Shown here piece after piece: positions 8,064 to 16,302 of a stretch of 24,135 nt of DNA; the first letter of the stretch is position 1, and every line of letters starts with the position of its first letter. The stretch lies in IMG/VR virus record IMGVR_UViG_3300005253_003501, positions 1 to 24,135 of that record, one strand, 5' to 3'. The notes below the pieces were generated by a model. It worked only from the letters and a program-made list of their open reading frames with translations, searched no databases and was not told the DNA's origin. Position numbers and translations under genes: made by a program. Source of the stretch: a virus.

Positions 8064-9389
8064 TTATCTCCTCTTTATGGACCTACTTGCTGCTTTTGCG
8101 GCAGTTCTCTTCATTCTTTGAATACCTGTAAGACCTTGAAATGGAAGAATATTTTGTTTAAACGAATAGCGACGTTTTGTTGCTTCATCAAATTCGTCTT
8201 CAATATCACCTACAATATCATTTACTGCTCTATCGTCAGCATTGGAAAATCCAACACGTTGTACTTCATCATCCGAAGTAACTAGTTCCATTGCTTGAGC
8301 AGGATTAATATCTCGAATAGCGGCTGGATTAGATGCATAATCTCTTTCAAGTTCGTCTGCGGTTTTTTCAATTGCTTGTAGTTTTGGGGCTGAAAGATTT
8401 CTTGGTATAGCCTTTGCTACTAATTCTCCAAATTTTGCAGGATCAACTTCATTTAGATTTTTTTTTTGAATCTCGACGTCAGAGATATATTCTCTTAAGC
8501 CTTTTCCTTTTCTTTGGTGACTTACATCTACCATCGCATTGTCACCACTACGAGCCGGAACAAATCTTACAGGTTTTCCTGCACCTCCGACAAAATCATG
8601 TGCTGTAAGTTCATACGGCTCCTGTCCGAGATTAGGATTAGGAAAGCCGTAATCGTGCTTTTTTCCAGCAAGCACGTTTTCTCCTTCTTCTAAGTCATCC
8701 TCAAACACATCAAGATCATCAGTTACAGGAATTTCGAAATCCATTTCGTCAGAAGCACCCATTTCGTCGCCCATATCTGGAGCCATATCGGCGTCCATAT
8801 CTGGAGTCATATCAGCAGGAGTGTCGGCTGGAACATCTACACCAGGCATGTCTATTGGACTTCCCATTGAATCCATTCCATCTGGATCTGCTAGTGGGCC
8901 TGCACCAACTGGCTCATTATCTGTAGGAGCCATCATTGTTGCCGGATCAAGTTCGGGCCCCGATGCTCCTAAATCTGCCATTGGATCTGGTTCCATACCC
9001 ATTGGATCTGGCTCCATACCCATCGCATCAGGAGCCACTATTTCTGGTTCTCCTAAATCCATTGTTGGAGCTGGCTCTACGGACATAGCATCCGGAGCCA
9101 TATCAGAAACAGGAGGACTAACCATTCCACTTTGTTTATCTTTGTGGAATATACCTGCCAAATCCATAAGTCTCTTTAACTCTTCGTTTCCTTGGGCATA
9201 AACTTCTACTTCTATATTGTCACCATCTTTAAAAGAAACTTCCACACGAGTTTCTGGGCCCATTGAAAGTGGATCTACATCCAGTGGACCATCTTCTATG
9301 AAAACTGCTTCTTCAAGAATTTCTTTTTCAGAAGCTTCTAAGTCTCTTAAAATCTTTAGTGATTTTCTTAAATCTTTAATTTTGTCCAT
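8064..9389 (-). CDS. Probable virion protein with Met/Asp/Pro low-complexity middle (441 aa)
   Basis: The function is not recognised. Residues 1-90 are a small ordered region (LRKSLKILRDLEASEKEILEE, then TRVEVSFKDGDNIEVEVYAQ, then NEELKRLMDLAGIFHK). Residues from about 90 to 240 are a strongly acidic Met/Pro/Asp-rich low-complexity stretch with GMEPDPM and DMAPDMG repeats. The last 200 residues are more ordered and end very basic (RMKRTAAKAASRSIKRR). The ordered, acidic disordered and basic-tail layout, and the position between gp16 and gp17, suggest a virion component or assembly factor. It lies between the 282-residue gene and the 94-residue gene with short gaps, probably in the transcript starting at 10294. 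AAAGGG upstream of the ATG is a modest ribosome-binding site. Confidence 0.7.
   Translation of the reverse strand: MDKIKDLRKSLKILRDLEASEKEILEEAVFIEDGPLDVDPLSMGPETRVEVSFKDGDNIEVEVYAQGNEELKRLMDLAGIFHKDKQSGMVSPPVSDMAPDAMSVEPAPTMDLGEPEIVAPDAMGMEPDPMGMEPDPMADLGASGPELDPATMMAPTDNEPVGAGPLADPDGMDSMGSPIDMPGVDVPADTPADMTPDMDADMAPDMGDEMGASDEMDFEIPVTDDLDVFEDDLEEGENVLAGKKHDYGFPNPNLGQEPYELTAHDFVGGAGKPVRFVPARSGDNAMVDVSHQRKGKGLREYISDVEIQKKNLNEVDPAKFGELVAKAIPRNLSAPKLQAIEKTADELERDYASNPAAIRDINPAQAMELVTSDDEVQRVGFSNADDRAVNDIVGDIEDEFDEATKRRYSFKQNILPFQGLTGIQRMKRTAAKAASRSIKRR
8980..9021 (-). repeat. Two 21-bp tandem repeats encoding (MGMEPDP)2
   Basis: The units 8980-9000 and 9001-9021 differ at a single base. They lie in a longer GGATCTG/CCAT-rich low-complexity region of the 441-residue gene. 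Confidence 0.9.
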
Positions 9390-9406
9390 TGCTTATAACC
9401 CTTTGA

Positions 9407-10255
9407 TTAGCTCTTTTTACGGATGCCTTCTCTTTCGTTTTTAACAGTAACAACAGCTACTTTTTTACCGTCAGCACCATATTTATTATATTTTTTAGTT
9501 TGTTTTATCTCATCATCGTCATAATTTGCTCTGATACTAAGACGTGCTTGTCCAATCTTTCCTTCTTTTCGAAGATTTTTTAAAGTTTCAGCATAAATTG
9601 AATATTTTGGTTCAGGAGCATCAACAATATCTTCATTAAAAGCATTTGGTGGAGCAACATCATCAGCATCTAAGACGGTTCCTCCTTCGTCCAGCTCCGT
9701 GGATTCTACATCTACTAGGAATTCGTCACGATCAGAAGATACTTGTGCGAGCACTTCAAGAAATCTTGAATTGTAATCATTTCCATAAACTGGATCTTCG
9801 AGTGTTCCTAGTTCATCGTCATCATATGCACTGTTTGTACTTAAACGTGGTGCTGGGCTTAATCCCTGCTCCATTGCTTCCATATCAATTTCATCTCTAG
9901 CAGCCATCCTCTGAGTTTCTACCTCTTTTGGATCGTTGGCATTTCTAACGACAATATATTTTTCCGGAATGTTTAATGCTAATTTTAGTTCTTGCTGTAG
10001 AACATAGGCACTGACTGGCAGCGCAGTAACAATATCTACTATCCATACTTCAACGTTAGTAAGATCTCTAAAATCTAAAGGATGTTTTTGTAGAATAGTT
10101 TTCACGGGTTTGGTAATATCTCTCAAGACGTATTTGTCAAGAACTCGTTCCATATATTCAAGTTCTTGATCGTCGAGAGGGACAACTGTCTTAATACGCA
10201 GATTATACTCTCGTTCGCGTTCTTGTACATAATCCTTAAATGATTTTACAGTCAT
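9407..10255 (-). CDS. Conserved T4-like phage protein, probable virion component (282 aa)
   Basis: The N-terminal half (about 1-125) is an ordered domain: FKDYVQEREREYNLRIKTV, LDDQELEYMERVLDKYVL, ILQKHPLDFRDL, EVWIVDIVTALPVSAYVLQQ and LKLALNIPEKYIVVRNANDP. I recall similar domains in marine T4-like phage proteins annotated as structural, but the role is unknown. The rest is acidic and loosely structured, with GQARLSIRANYDDDE and a lysine-rich end (KKYNKYGADGKK). The ATG at 10255 is preferred over the TTG at 10273 because GAGGA lies about 11 bases before it. An AATAAATA late promoter at 10294-10301 is ideally placed, making this the first gene of a run toward gp17. Confidence 0.7.
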   Translation of the reverse strand: MTVKSFKDYVQEREREYNLRIKTVVPLDDQELEYMERVLDKYVLRDITKPVKTILQKHPLDFRDLTNVEVWIVDIVTALPVSAYVLQQELKLALNIPEKYIVVRNANDPKEVETQRMAARDEIDMEAMEQGLSPAPRLSTNSAYDDDELGTLEDPVYGNDYNSRFLEVLAQVSSDRDEFLVDVESTELDEGGTVLDADDVAPPNAFNEDIVDAPEPKYSIYAETLKNLRKEGKIGQARLSIRANYDDDEIKQTKKYNKYGADGKKVAVVTVKNEREGIRKKS

Positions 10256-10293
10256 TAGAAGAAACATCCTCAACTAGTTAATTATAACACTTG

Positions 10294-10301
10294 TATTTAT
10301 T
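10294..10301 (-). promoter_or_regulatory. T4-type late promoter AATAAATA before the 282-residue gene
   Basis: AATAAATA on the minus strand lies about 40 bases before the chosen ATG, in the gap after the gp16 stop at 10319. Confidence 0.6.
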
Positions 10302-10318
10302 AAATACGAACTATTTGA

Positions 10319-10819
10319 TTAGTCTTCTTTTAGCTCTACATCAACAATATTGTCTCTAGATTCAGCAACTAATTGTTTTAAAAGTGCATTTCTATCCGCT
10401 AGTATTACTTTTCCATGCGAAATTTCCCCAATCAACTCATCATCTATTTTTAGACGACGCGCCTCAAGTTTTAATTTAGCTGCTTTTAGCTGTTTCTCTG
10501 ATTTAGAATTTGCTGCATCCAGGCCAGTTTTTAACATCTGTCCTGCAACTTCGAATAAACGGGCGCTGCGTTCTGGATTTACATTTCTTGCCACTTCAGC
10601 AACTTCATCACATAAAGCAATTGCTTTTTTTCTTATTTCTTCCGTTTCTCTGTCGTGCTGATCTTCCATGACATTAGCTAATATTCCTGCGTTTCTTGGA
10701 AGATTAACTAAAGTATTAGACACTTCTTCAAGTTCACATTCAAGTTTATCAGCATTTTGTTCTGCTAATGCGTCTTCTAAAGGCGGCAGATCGAAAAATT
10801 CATCTACTTTTTTTGTCAT
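10319..10819 (-). CDS. 16: Terminase small subunit, T4 gp16-like
   Basis: The 166 residues (T4 gp16 has 164) are mostly helical. The centre, VARNVNPERSARLFEVAGQMLKTGLDAAN, matches the gp16 pattern of a helix, then a Pro-Arg turn, then 'E V..TLM......N'. A long coiled-coil-like helix rich in Lys/Ala/Leu follows (KQLKAAKLKLEARRLKIDDE), and the C-terminus is acidic. Gp16 forms rings that recognise DNA and stimulate gp17. Its start overlaps the gp4 stop as ATGA (10816-10819), so the two are translationally coupled. In T4 gene 16 directly precedes gene 17; here four genes separate them. The identification rests on length, helix pattern and context, because the family is very divergent. Confidence 0.68.
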   Translation of the reverse strand: MTKKVDEFFDLPPLEDALAEQNADKLECELEEVSNTLVNLPRNAGILANVMEDQHDRETEEIRKKAIALCDEVAEVARNVNPERSARLFEVAGQMLKTGLDAANSKSEKQLKAAKLKLEARRLKIDDELIGEISHGKVILADRNALLKQLVAESRDNIVDVELKED

Positions 10820-11289
10820 TTTCTTTTCTTTCTCTTAGTTCCTGTAAGTTGAGCGAACATGTCCCTTTCTGTCATAATTCTAAATCTATAACCACGTGCG
10901 GCACACCATTTTTGAGCGGTCTTCCATTTCATTTTATTTATAGACAATAAAATCTTGTTTCTTGTGCCTCGAGCCTTTTCTCTAACTGTTTGATTTAATG
11001 GTTTAATTTCAACAATATCGACATGTTGCTTTCCGTTTTTGTCTATATATTGCATAAGAAAATCTGGAATATAAATTGTATTAGGAATCCCTGGAGCACC
11101 TTTTTTATAAGGATTCCAATATGGAATTTTAATACTCTCACTTGCCCATTTTTGTATATTTGGGTGCTGATCACAGCGGTGCATCAAAACTAATTCCCAA
11201 GAAGAACGATAGATAATTGGATATGTTCCGATGTACTTCTCCGGATTTTTTGGTATGAATTCTCCGCGACTAAATTTTGGTTTCTTCAT
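10816..11289 (-). CDS. 4: Head completion protein, T4 gp4-like
   Basis: The 157 residues (about the T4 gp4 size) show the family pattern clearly: SRGEFIPKNPEKYIGTYP, IIYRSSWELVLMHRCDQHP, IQKWASESIKIPYWNPYKKG, YIPDFLMQYIDKNGKQHVDIVEIKP, then KWKTAQKWCAARGYRFRIMTE. The motifs SSWE, PDF and EIKP resemble the catalytic layout of PD-(D/E)XK/TnsA-like nucleases. Gp4 is needed to finish the DNA-filled head before tail joining, possibly by trimming DNA. The start overlaps the stop of the tube-like gene as ATGA (11286-11289), and its end overlaps the start of gp16. This is a coupled trio. Confidence 0.92.
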   Translation of the reverse strand: MKKPKFSRGEFIPKNPEKYIGTYPIIYRSSWELVLMHRCDQHPNIQKWASESIKIPYWNPYKKGAPGIPNTIYIPDFLMQYIDKNGKQHVDIVEIKPLNQTVREKARGTRNKILLSINKMKWKTAQKWCAARGYRFRIMTERDMFAQLTGTKRKKRK

Positions 11290-12890
11290 TCGCTTTCTCG
11301 AATCTCAGCAAGTAATCTTTTATTTGTATCCACTGCATTTGGATTTTCAAATTCATTAGCTACAGTTCTTGTTCCAAGAACACTATTTGGAGATCGTAAA
11401 GCATTCATTGAAGCAGCACCTCTATTAGTTAACAAATATTCTCCAGATGGCTGTTGCGTAACTAAAGAGTTAGCATCTTTACTATTAGGAGTTTGGGTTG
11501 CTTCTTGTGTTGCCACTGAACCAATAATACCCTCTTTTCTAGCTATTACTGCTCCTGTTCCTAAAGATCTACTAAACGAAGATTGTTGCGTTCTTGTTAC
11601 TAAAGTTGACTGTCCTGTTCCTAAAGGTATCTCTGTTGATTCGTTTTCGGCAGCCAAAATAGATGCAGCTTCTGATACAGTCGTCGAATCAATTCCAGTA
11701 TTAGTGACTTCACTTAAATTTTGGATTACATCGCCAGAACCTGGGCGACGAACTCTACCAAAATTGTCGATTGCACTTTTTACACCTGTTGCTTTTTGAA
11801 CTAAATCGGGTGCAGGACTTCCTCCAGCAAGAGTAGTAAGAGTATCTAAATCTACCTTACGATTTCCTAATCCTTGAAATGCTCCAGTTCCAAATGAAAA
11901 GTTTGATCCGCCTAAAGCAGATCCTCCAGCATTTGATAAAAGAAGAGATGCTGTATCAATCTGTCGCCTTAAACGATCTGTTCCTGATTCTGGTACAGGA
12001 TTTATTAGTAATGGTTCTGCGACTCCGCTTGTCCTGTCCTCAAGATCTTCTTTCCTACCATCTGTTCGAATATCCGCGCCGGGCGTTCCTGCTCCGATAT
12101 CAAAATATTCATTACTAAAGTTAAATGTCTCTGCTCTTTCATCAGTTACTTGTTGTTTTGTCAAATTATAAATTACGCCCTCATAATCGAATGTAATTCT
12201 GATTCCTTGACCTTCACGTCCATCAGCATAGTCGTTAGCGTCGTGATCAAATACAGAAATTTTCGGATGAATAAAAGAAATCACAGTAAATTCTTGGCCG
12301 TAGAATTGATAGAGTTCTATCCTTTCAAGAAAATGCTTATTATTAGCATTTCCACCAGCAAATTGACCTACATAACCCCACCCTGTTCCATCGGCCTCAT
12401 CAAAATTTTTCGTGACAATGTCTTCGCGCCAGTCGGCTGAAACTGTCTTTCTAGCATCGCCATAGTAATATTCATAATAATCTTTCCAAAACTGGATAAC
12501 ATGATCACTGACATCATCATGAAAAGTGATTGTCATTGGTTGATAATCTATCTGGGTTTGAATGATTCTTTTCTTGTTATACTGATGAAGTGTTTCGGTT
12601 TTTATATTAAATTTTGGCTTGTCAACTGTTTTAATTTGAAAAACAATTCCTTCTGATGGATCAGAATACTTATTAGTATCAGCAATACCTGGCCCTAACG
12701 TATTTGAATTGTTTAGTGCTTGAACAAATTTTACAAAAAATAGAAATTTTGGTTTAGGTATTAGAGCATTATTCGTAAATACCGCATTACGTAAACTTAT
12801 CTTAAAATTTTGAGCAGCACTCTGTCCGTCTCGAAATACTAACGGGTCGCCAGCAGACGATGAGAATGGCGAGTTTTTTCTGCCGGCCAT
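11286..12890 (-). CDS. Tail-tube-fold virion protein with long C-terminal extension (534 aa)
   Basis: The first 260 residues resemble T4-like tail tube proteins: FLFFVKFVQAL, VFQIKTVDKPKFNIKT, YNKKRIIQTQIDYQPMTITFHDD, VIQFWKDYYEYYYGD, and after an insert LYQFYGQEFTVISFIHPKISVFDHD and IRITFDYEGVIYN. This is the 'pick a basis, test the field, describe displacement' strand order seen in gp19-type and gp54/gp48-type tube folds. The remaining 270 residues are Ser/Thr/Gly/Asn-rich and low in hydrophobics (TDRLRRQIDTASLLLSNAGG, then VVQKATGVKS-like text), suggesting an extended or disordered tail. It sits 13 bases after gp19. It may be a tube initiator, hub-associated or tail-terminator protein; the precise T4 counterpart is not clear. 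Confidence 0.65.
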   Translation of the reverse strand: MAGRKNSPFSSSAGDPLVFRDGQSAAQNFKISLRNAVFTNNALIPKPKFLFFVKFVQALNNSNTLGPGIADTNKYSDPSEGIVFQIKTVDKPKFNIKTETLHQYNKKRIIQTQIDYQPMTITFHDDVSDHVIQFWKDYYEYYYGDARKTVSADWREDIVTKNFDEADGTGWGYVGQFAGGNANNKHFLERIELYQFYGQEFTVISFIHPKISVFDHDANDYADGREGQGIRITFDYEGVIYNLTKQQVTDERAETFNFSNEYFDIGAGTPGADIRTDGRKEDLEDRTSGVAEPLLINPVPESGTDRLRRQIDTASLLLSNAGGSALGGSNFSFGTGAFQGLGNRKVDLDTLTTLAGGSPAPDLVQKATGVKSAIDNFGRVRRPGSGDVIQNLSEVTNTGIDSTTVSEAASILAAENESTEIPLGTGQSTLVTRTQQSSFSRSLGTGAVIARKEGIIGSVATQEATQTPNSKDANSLVTQQPSGEYLLTNRGAASMNALRSPNSVLGTRTVANEFENPNAVDTNKRLLAEIRESE

Positions 12891-12903
12891 ATGTTAACCT
12901 CTA

Positions 12904-13521
12904 TTATGTGTCGACAGGAGCAGAAAGCAATGTACCACCAAGATTTGTTAGATCTGGTGCAAATGGGAATGTTTCTACCATAGTTGCACTGTCAAAACGC
13001 ACGGTCATTGTAATCAACTGAACATCTGCGCCGGCAGCATAATCTAATGTATCATAATCCACATTTTGTAACCAACACCCTTCAAGAACCCACTGTTCTT
13101 GTACTACGTCATTGCCACCATCCATTGTTTCAATAAATGTAGCAAACTTGTAGTTAACACCAGCCGCAGGAGAAGTTTGTTCAAAATGGTTAACTTGTTT
13201 CTGCAACTGATGGCCAACCAATCTACTAACTGCATTCGTGATGTCATCACGGACAACGAGTGTGATTGGTTCCCAAGTATGCTTACCAGCTACCCACGCT
13301 TTTGAAATGTAACTGTCGATCACGACTTCTTCTTGCGAAATCTTTGGCTTAGTAATATTCATTACTTGTTGTGTTAGATTAATTTGCTCTCTTGGTCCAG
13401 TTGGTCCAAAAGACACCGTGCGAACACGGAAGCGATATTTCAGCTTTGGCTGTAAGATGCCGCCTCGGCCTTCAACGCCGCCTGGACCTAAAGGAACTCC
13501 GAACTTGTTTATTGTACCCAC
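12904..13521 (-). CDS. 19: Tail tube protein, T4 gp19-like
   Basis: This is the subunit of the inner tail tube. Its 205 residues (T4 gp19 has 163) show LKYRFRVRTVSFGP, KPKISQEEVVIDSYISKAWVAG, WEPITLVVRDDITNAVSRLV with LQKQVNHF, then VNYKFATFIETMDG, and WVLEGCWLQNVDYDTLDYA with VQLITMTVRFDSATM. This is the family order of an inner beta barrel with the 'W..I.. V.DD' and 'L.G.W...V..LD....' segments. It lies right after the sheath gene, as in T4, but has its own AATAAATA late promoter (13563-13570). The sheath terminator lies between the two, which allows the large amounts of tube to be set independently. Confidence 0.9.
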   Translation of the reverse strand: MGTINKFGVPLGPGGVEGRGGILQPKLKYRFRVRTVSFGPTGPREQINLTQQVMNITKPKISQEEVVIDSYISKAWVAGKHTWEPITLVVRDDITNAVSRLVGHQLQKQVNHFEQTSPAAGVNYKFATFIETMDGGNDVVQEQWVLEGCWLQNVDYDTLDYAAGADVQLITMTVRFDSATMVETFPFAPDLTNLGGTLLSAPVDT

Positions 13522-13562
13522 GATTTGATCCTTTTCAAATTATTTGAGTAATATTACATAGT

Positions 13563-13570
13563 TATTTATT
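13563..13570 (-). promoter_or_regulatory. T4-type late promoter AATAAATA before gp19
   Basis: AATAAATA on the minus strand lies about 45 bases upstream of the gp19 ATG and just after the sheath terminator. Confidence 0.65.
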
Positions 13571-13612
13571 ATTTTCGGTCTTAAATAATTAAAACCGTAC
13601 TTAATTACGATC

Positions 13613-13644
13613 AAAAAATATAGCCCGAAAACTCCGGGCTATAT
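13613..13644 (-). terminator. Rho-independent terminator of the tail sheath gene
   Basis: The minus strand ATATAGCCCG and CGGGCTATAT form a perfect 10-bp stem around a 7-base GAGTTTT loop, followed by a run of T. It lies about 25 bases after the sheath stop (13668). The reverse direction has only an interrupted T tract (TATAAAATA on the plus strand), so it acts mainly for the sheath. Confidence 0.93.
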
Positions 13645-13667
13645 AAAATATCTTGTATTATTTTTCT

Positions 13668-16208
13668 TTACGGTAGAGGATCGCCAGTATTAAGAACTCT
13701 AATTGGAACAAAGATAAATTCAACCGCTTTAGTTGGCTTAATGGCGATATCGCACCATAATTCATTCCTATCAATTCTTTCTGGTGTGTTATTTGTTTCA
13801 TCGCATCTTACAGCAAAATCAAACAAAGCTCTCTTACCAAGCAAATCACCCAAGAATCTTTCAACTGTAACAGTAACAGATTCACGTGTTTCTGCGTCAT
13901 TTGGTTCGAACAAGAATGGCTTCATAAGTTCTTCAAGCTGGAAGCGCAAGAAGTTTACCAAACGCGCAACATTAATTCTATCTAAGGCACTTGGAAGCGG
14001 AGCCAAAGTCTTCTGTCCAAAAACAACTAATCCTCGATTTGGTTGATCGCTGATTGGATTGATATTGTTAAGATACAGTGTATCCCTTTGCCCTGGATTT
14101 AGAATAACTCTTTGAAATTCGCTTTCGCTATTCAAGAAACCAACGCTCTGTGCATTAGTAACCAAACCTCTTTGGAATCCAGCTGGTGCAAACCACGGAA
14201 ACGCAACTTGATCATTAATCGCAATAGTTCTAAGAGCAATTGTACTTGGTGGAATCATAATTTCAGAACCATCTAAGTTCGTTCCAAGACCCCATGGATA
14301 CCATTGTCCAACATTAAAGTTTCGAACACTTGCCGTTCTAATATCTTCGCCATTTAATACGAACTCATCGGAAATATCAGCAGCATAATCAAGAATTGAT
14401 TGTCCGTCTGGCTTCAATCTTGCAGGAGTGTCGCCAACAATAAATGCAACTTCTTTGATTTCAGTATTAAGAAGAATCATTTCATCAATAACATCTGGAT
14501 ATCCAGGAGCAGTAATCAAGTTAAAGAAAATAAATTCTGATCTAATGTCTTGATTCGACACAAAAACTGACTGAATTGCTTGTACTATCATACGACGTTG
14601 AGCTTTTCTACCCATATATGGACTTCCATCTGGTCTTAATCCACTAATTAATACCCAACGATCACCAATAACTGTTCCTGGGGTCTCACTATCGACTCCT
14701 TCTGCTGTGTGATCTATCACAAACTCTTTAACATTAAATGTGCTAAAGCGCATATTAAAGAGCAGCATTCCTGCTGGGAATAGTACTGGATCTGGTCTAT
14801 CATTATCAATATTATTACTTGTTAGACCAGGAACTGGATCTGTTCCATCCGGACCTCCAATTTCACGAGCATCTGCAAAGATGATTCCTGCTGGTGTTGT
14901 TTGATCTGTATTATCAATCAAAACCCATTCTAGAGTAGAACCATCCCAGCGAGAGAGTTTTGGATAGTTTTCCAAATCACTTGTATCGAGCCACAAATCG
15001 TTATCAACAAGTATTGAAGCATCACTCTGTGTGGTTGGCGCTAGTGCGGCAAGTTGTACTCCTCCAGGATCAGTTAGTGGGAAGCGATTTACATAACCAA
15101 GCCAGTTAGTTCCATCACTAACCATAATATCTACTTGAAGGTTAGTGCTATACCACAATGTTCCTTCTGCTGGATCACTTGTCGGTGGAGTAGATTTTGC
15201 TTCAAAAATTAATTCTATCCAGTTAGTGCCATCAAATCTCTTAATAACATGTGTTGAATTTGTGTCATCATAATCAACAAACAAGACACCAGCAACAAGA
15301 TTTGCGCCATAAAAAGTCTCAGCTTCGGCTTCCGTAGAAAACAATGGAGCGAAAACTTCAGTAAAAATAAGTGTGGTAGAATTAAAAAGCTTAACTTTAT
15401 AATCAGCACCTTGATTTGGAGAGGTTGTTTTAACCCAAATATGTTGATCATGTGCTAGTGGCAAGACATTTGTTGGTGGGATACCTGTATGTGGAGCATA
15501 AGTAACAGTAAACGGACCGTTACCACCACCAATAAGTGGGCCTGTTCCGCCTTTAGCTGATACCCAATCAGTTGATCCAACTCTGTACCATGTGCCAGAG
15601 ATTTTTTCTACTAATCCTAAAAGATTGTTTCCAACATCGATAGCGAAATCGCCATCGTCGCCTTGTGCATCAACAATTGTATTATCCAATGCTGGAATAT
15701 TAAGATCCAACAGTAACGGAGTAATATGATTAAACTGAACACCATCACCTTGGAACACGCCAAATTCGGTTGACGCTGTATCGAACCAATATGTTCCATT
15801 AGCTGGAGGTCCTTCCGGCGAAGTATCACTAGCGATTAACTCCTCCGAGGGGACATCTGCTCTAATAATAAAAGCGCGATCTGCAATGCCTAGATACTGT
15901 AAAGCAGCATGTAGACCAAATTCGTTAAGTTCATCTCCATGACGTGGCGTACCCGCATCTTCAAAGAAAATTGGCTCGCCATAAGTCTGAATTAATTCTC
16001 TTTGGCCCGTAACAAGTGTCAATTTCCCAGCATTCTCTGGTAATGTTCCAGGAGCAATTGCGGCAATGTTAGGATCAGTATCATTTGTACTTGATTTATT
16101 TGTTTGGGTGGCAATAACGACCAGAGGAATAGTTCCTTGTGTAGCACCAGCAAAGAAACTTTCATCGGTGACTGTTACAACTACACCCGGGGAATCTAAA
16201 GATACCAT
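13668..16208 (-). CDS. 18: Tail sheath protein, T4 gp18-like, with large decorated insert
   Basis: This is the contractile sheath subunit. The N-terminus (SPGVVVTVTDESFFAGA, then TLVTGQRELIQTYGEP, then HAALQYLGIADRAFIIRAD) and the C-terminal core (from about residue 530: KAQRRMIVQAIQ, then RGLVVFGQKTLAP, DRINVARLVNFLRFQ, FEPNDAETRESVTVTVERFL, then FAVRCDETNNTPERIDRNEL and KPTKAVEFIFVPIRV) are classical. At 846 residues it is larger than T4 gp18 (659). Between about 125 and 475 sits an insert of small beta-like modules: GTYWFDTAS at about 137, GTLWYSTN...SDGTNW at about 350, and DLWLDTS...WDGSTLEW at about 400. These probably decorate the outside of the sheath. AGAGGA precedes the ATG. A late promoter lies 44 bases upstream, with another at the gp15 stop. 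Confidence 0.95.
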   Translation of the reverse strand: MVSLDSPGVVVTVTDESFFAGATQGTIPLVVIATQTNKSSTNDTDPNIAAIAPGTLPENAGKLTLVTGQRELIQTYGEPIFFEDAGTPRHGDELNEFGLHAALQYLGIADRAFIIRADVPSEELIASDTSPEGPPANGTYWFDTASTEFGVFQGDGVQFNHITPLLLDLNIPALDNTIVDAQGDDGDFAIDVGNNLLGLVEKISGTWYRVGSTDWVSAKGGTGPLIGGGNGPFTVTYAPHTGIPPTNVLPLAHDQHIWVKTTSPNQGADYKVKLFNSTTLIFTEVFAPLFSTEAEAETFYGANLVAGVLFVDYDDTNSTHVIKRFDGTNWIELIFEAKSTPPTSDPAEGTLWYSTNLQVDIMVSDGTNWLGYVNRFPLTDPGGVQLAALAPTTQSDASILVDNDLWLDTSDLENYPKLSRWDGSTLEWVLIDNTDQTTPAGIIFADAREIGGPDGTDPVPGLTSNNIDNDRPDPVLFPAGMLLFNMRFSTFNVKEFVIDHTAEGVDSETPGTVIGDRWVLISGLRPDGSPYMGRKAQRRMIVQAIQSVFVSNQDIRSEFIFFNLITAPGYPDVIDEMILLNTEIKEVAFIVGDTPARLKPDGQSILDYAADISDEFVLNGEDIRTASVRNFNVGQWYPWGLGTNLDGSEIMIPPSTIALRTIAINDQVAFPWFAPAGFQRGLVTNAQSVGFLNSESEFQRVILNPGQRDTLYLNNINPISDQPNRGLVVFGQKTLAPLPSALDRINVARLVNFLRFQLEELMKPFLFEPNDAETRESVTVTVERFLGDLLGKRALFDFAVRCDETNNTPERIDRNELWCDIAIKPTKAVEFIFVPIRVLNTGDPLP

Positions 16209-16251
16209 TTTATTTTTTTCCTCTCCAAAACTTTGTAGTTTTTAACTATAG

Positions 16252-16259
16252 TATTTATT
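16252..16259 (-). promoter_or_regulatory. T4-type late promoter AATAAATA before the tail sheath gene (proximal)
   Basis: AATAAATA on the minus strand lies 44 bases upstream of the sheath ATG. Confidence 0.65.
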
Positions 16260-16294
16260 ATTAAAAGCATTTTTTATAATATTTGGTCTATTTG

Positions 16295-16302
16295 TATTTA
16301 TC
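16295..16302 (-). promoter_or_regulatory. T4-type late promoter GATAAATA at the gp15 stop codon (distal, for the sheath)
   Basis: GATAAATA on the minus strand overlaps the TGA stop of gp15 (16301-16303) and lies 43 bases upstream of the proximal promoter. The paired spacing is close to that of the two promoters before gp32. Confidence 0.5.

Noticed and set aside
8821-9201. Plus-strand 126-codon frame rich in Gly/Ser/Ile/Pro
   Set aside because: It is the complement of the low-complexity repeats in the 441-residue gene and only looks like a structural repeat protein.
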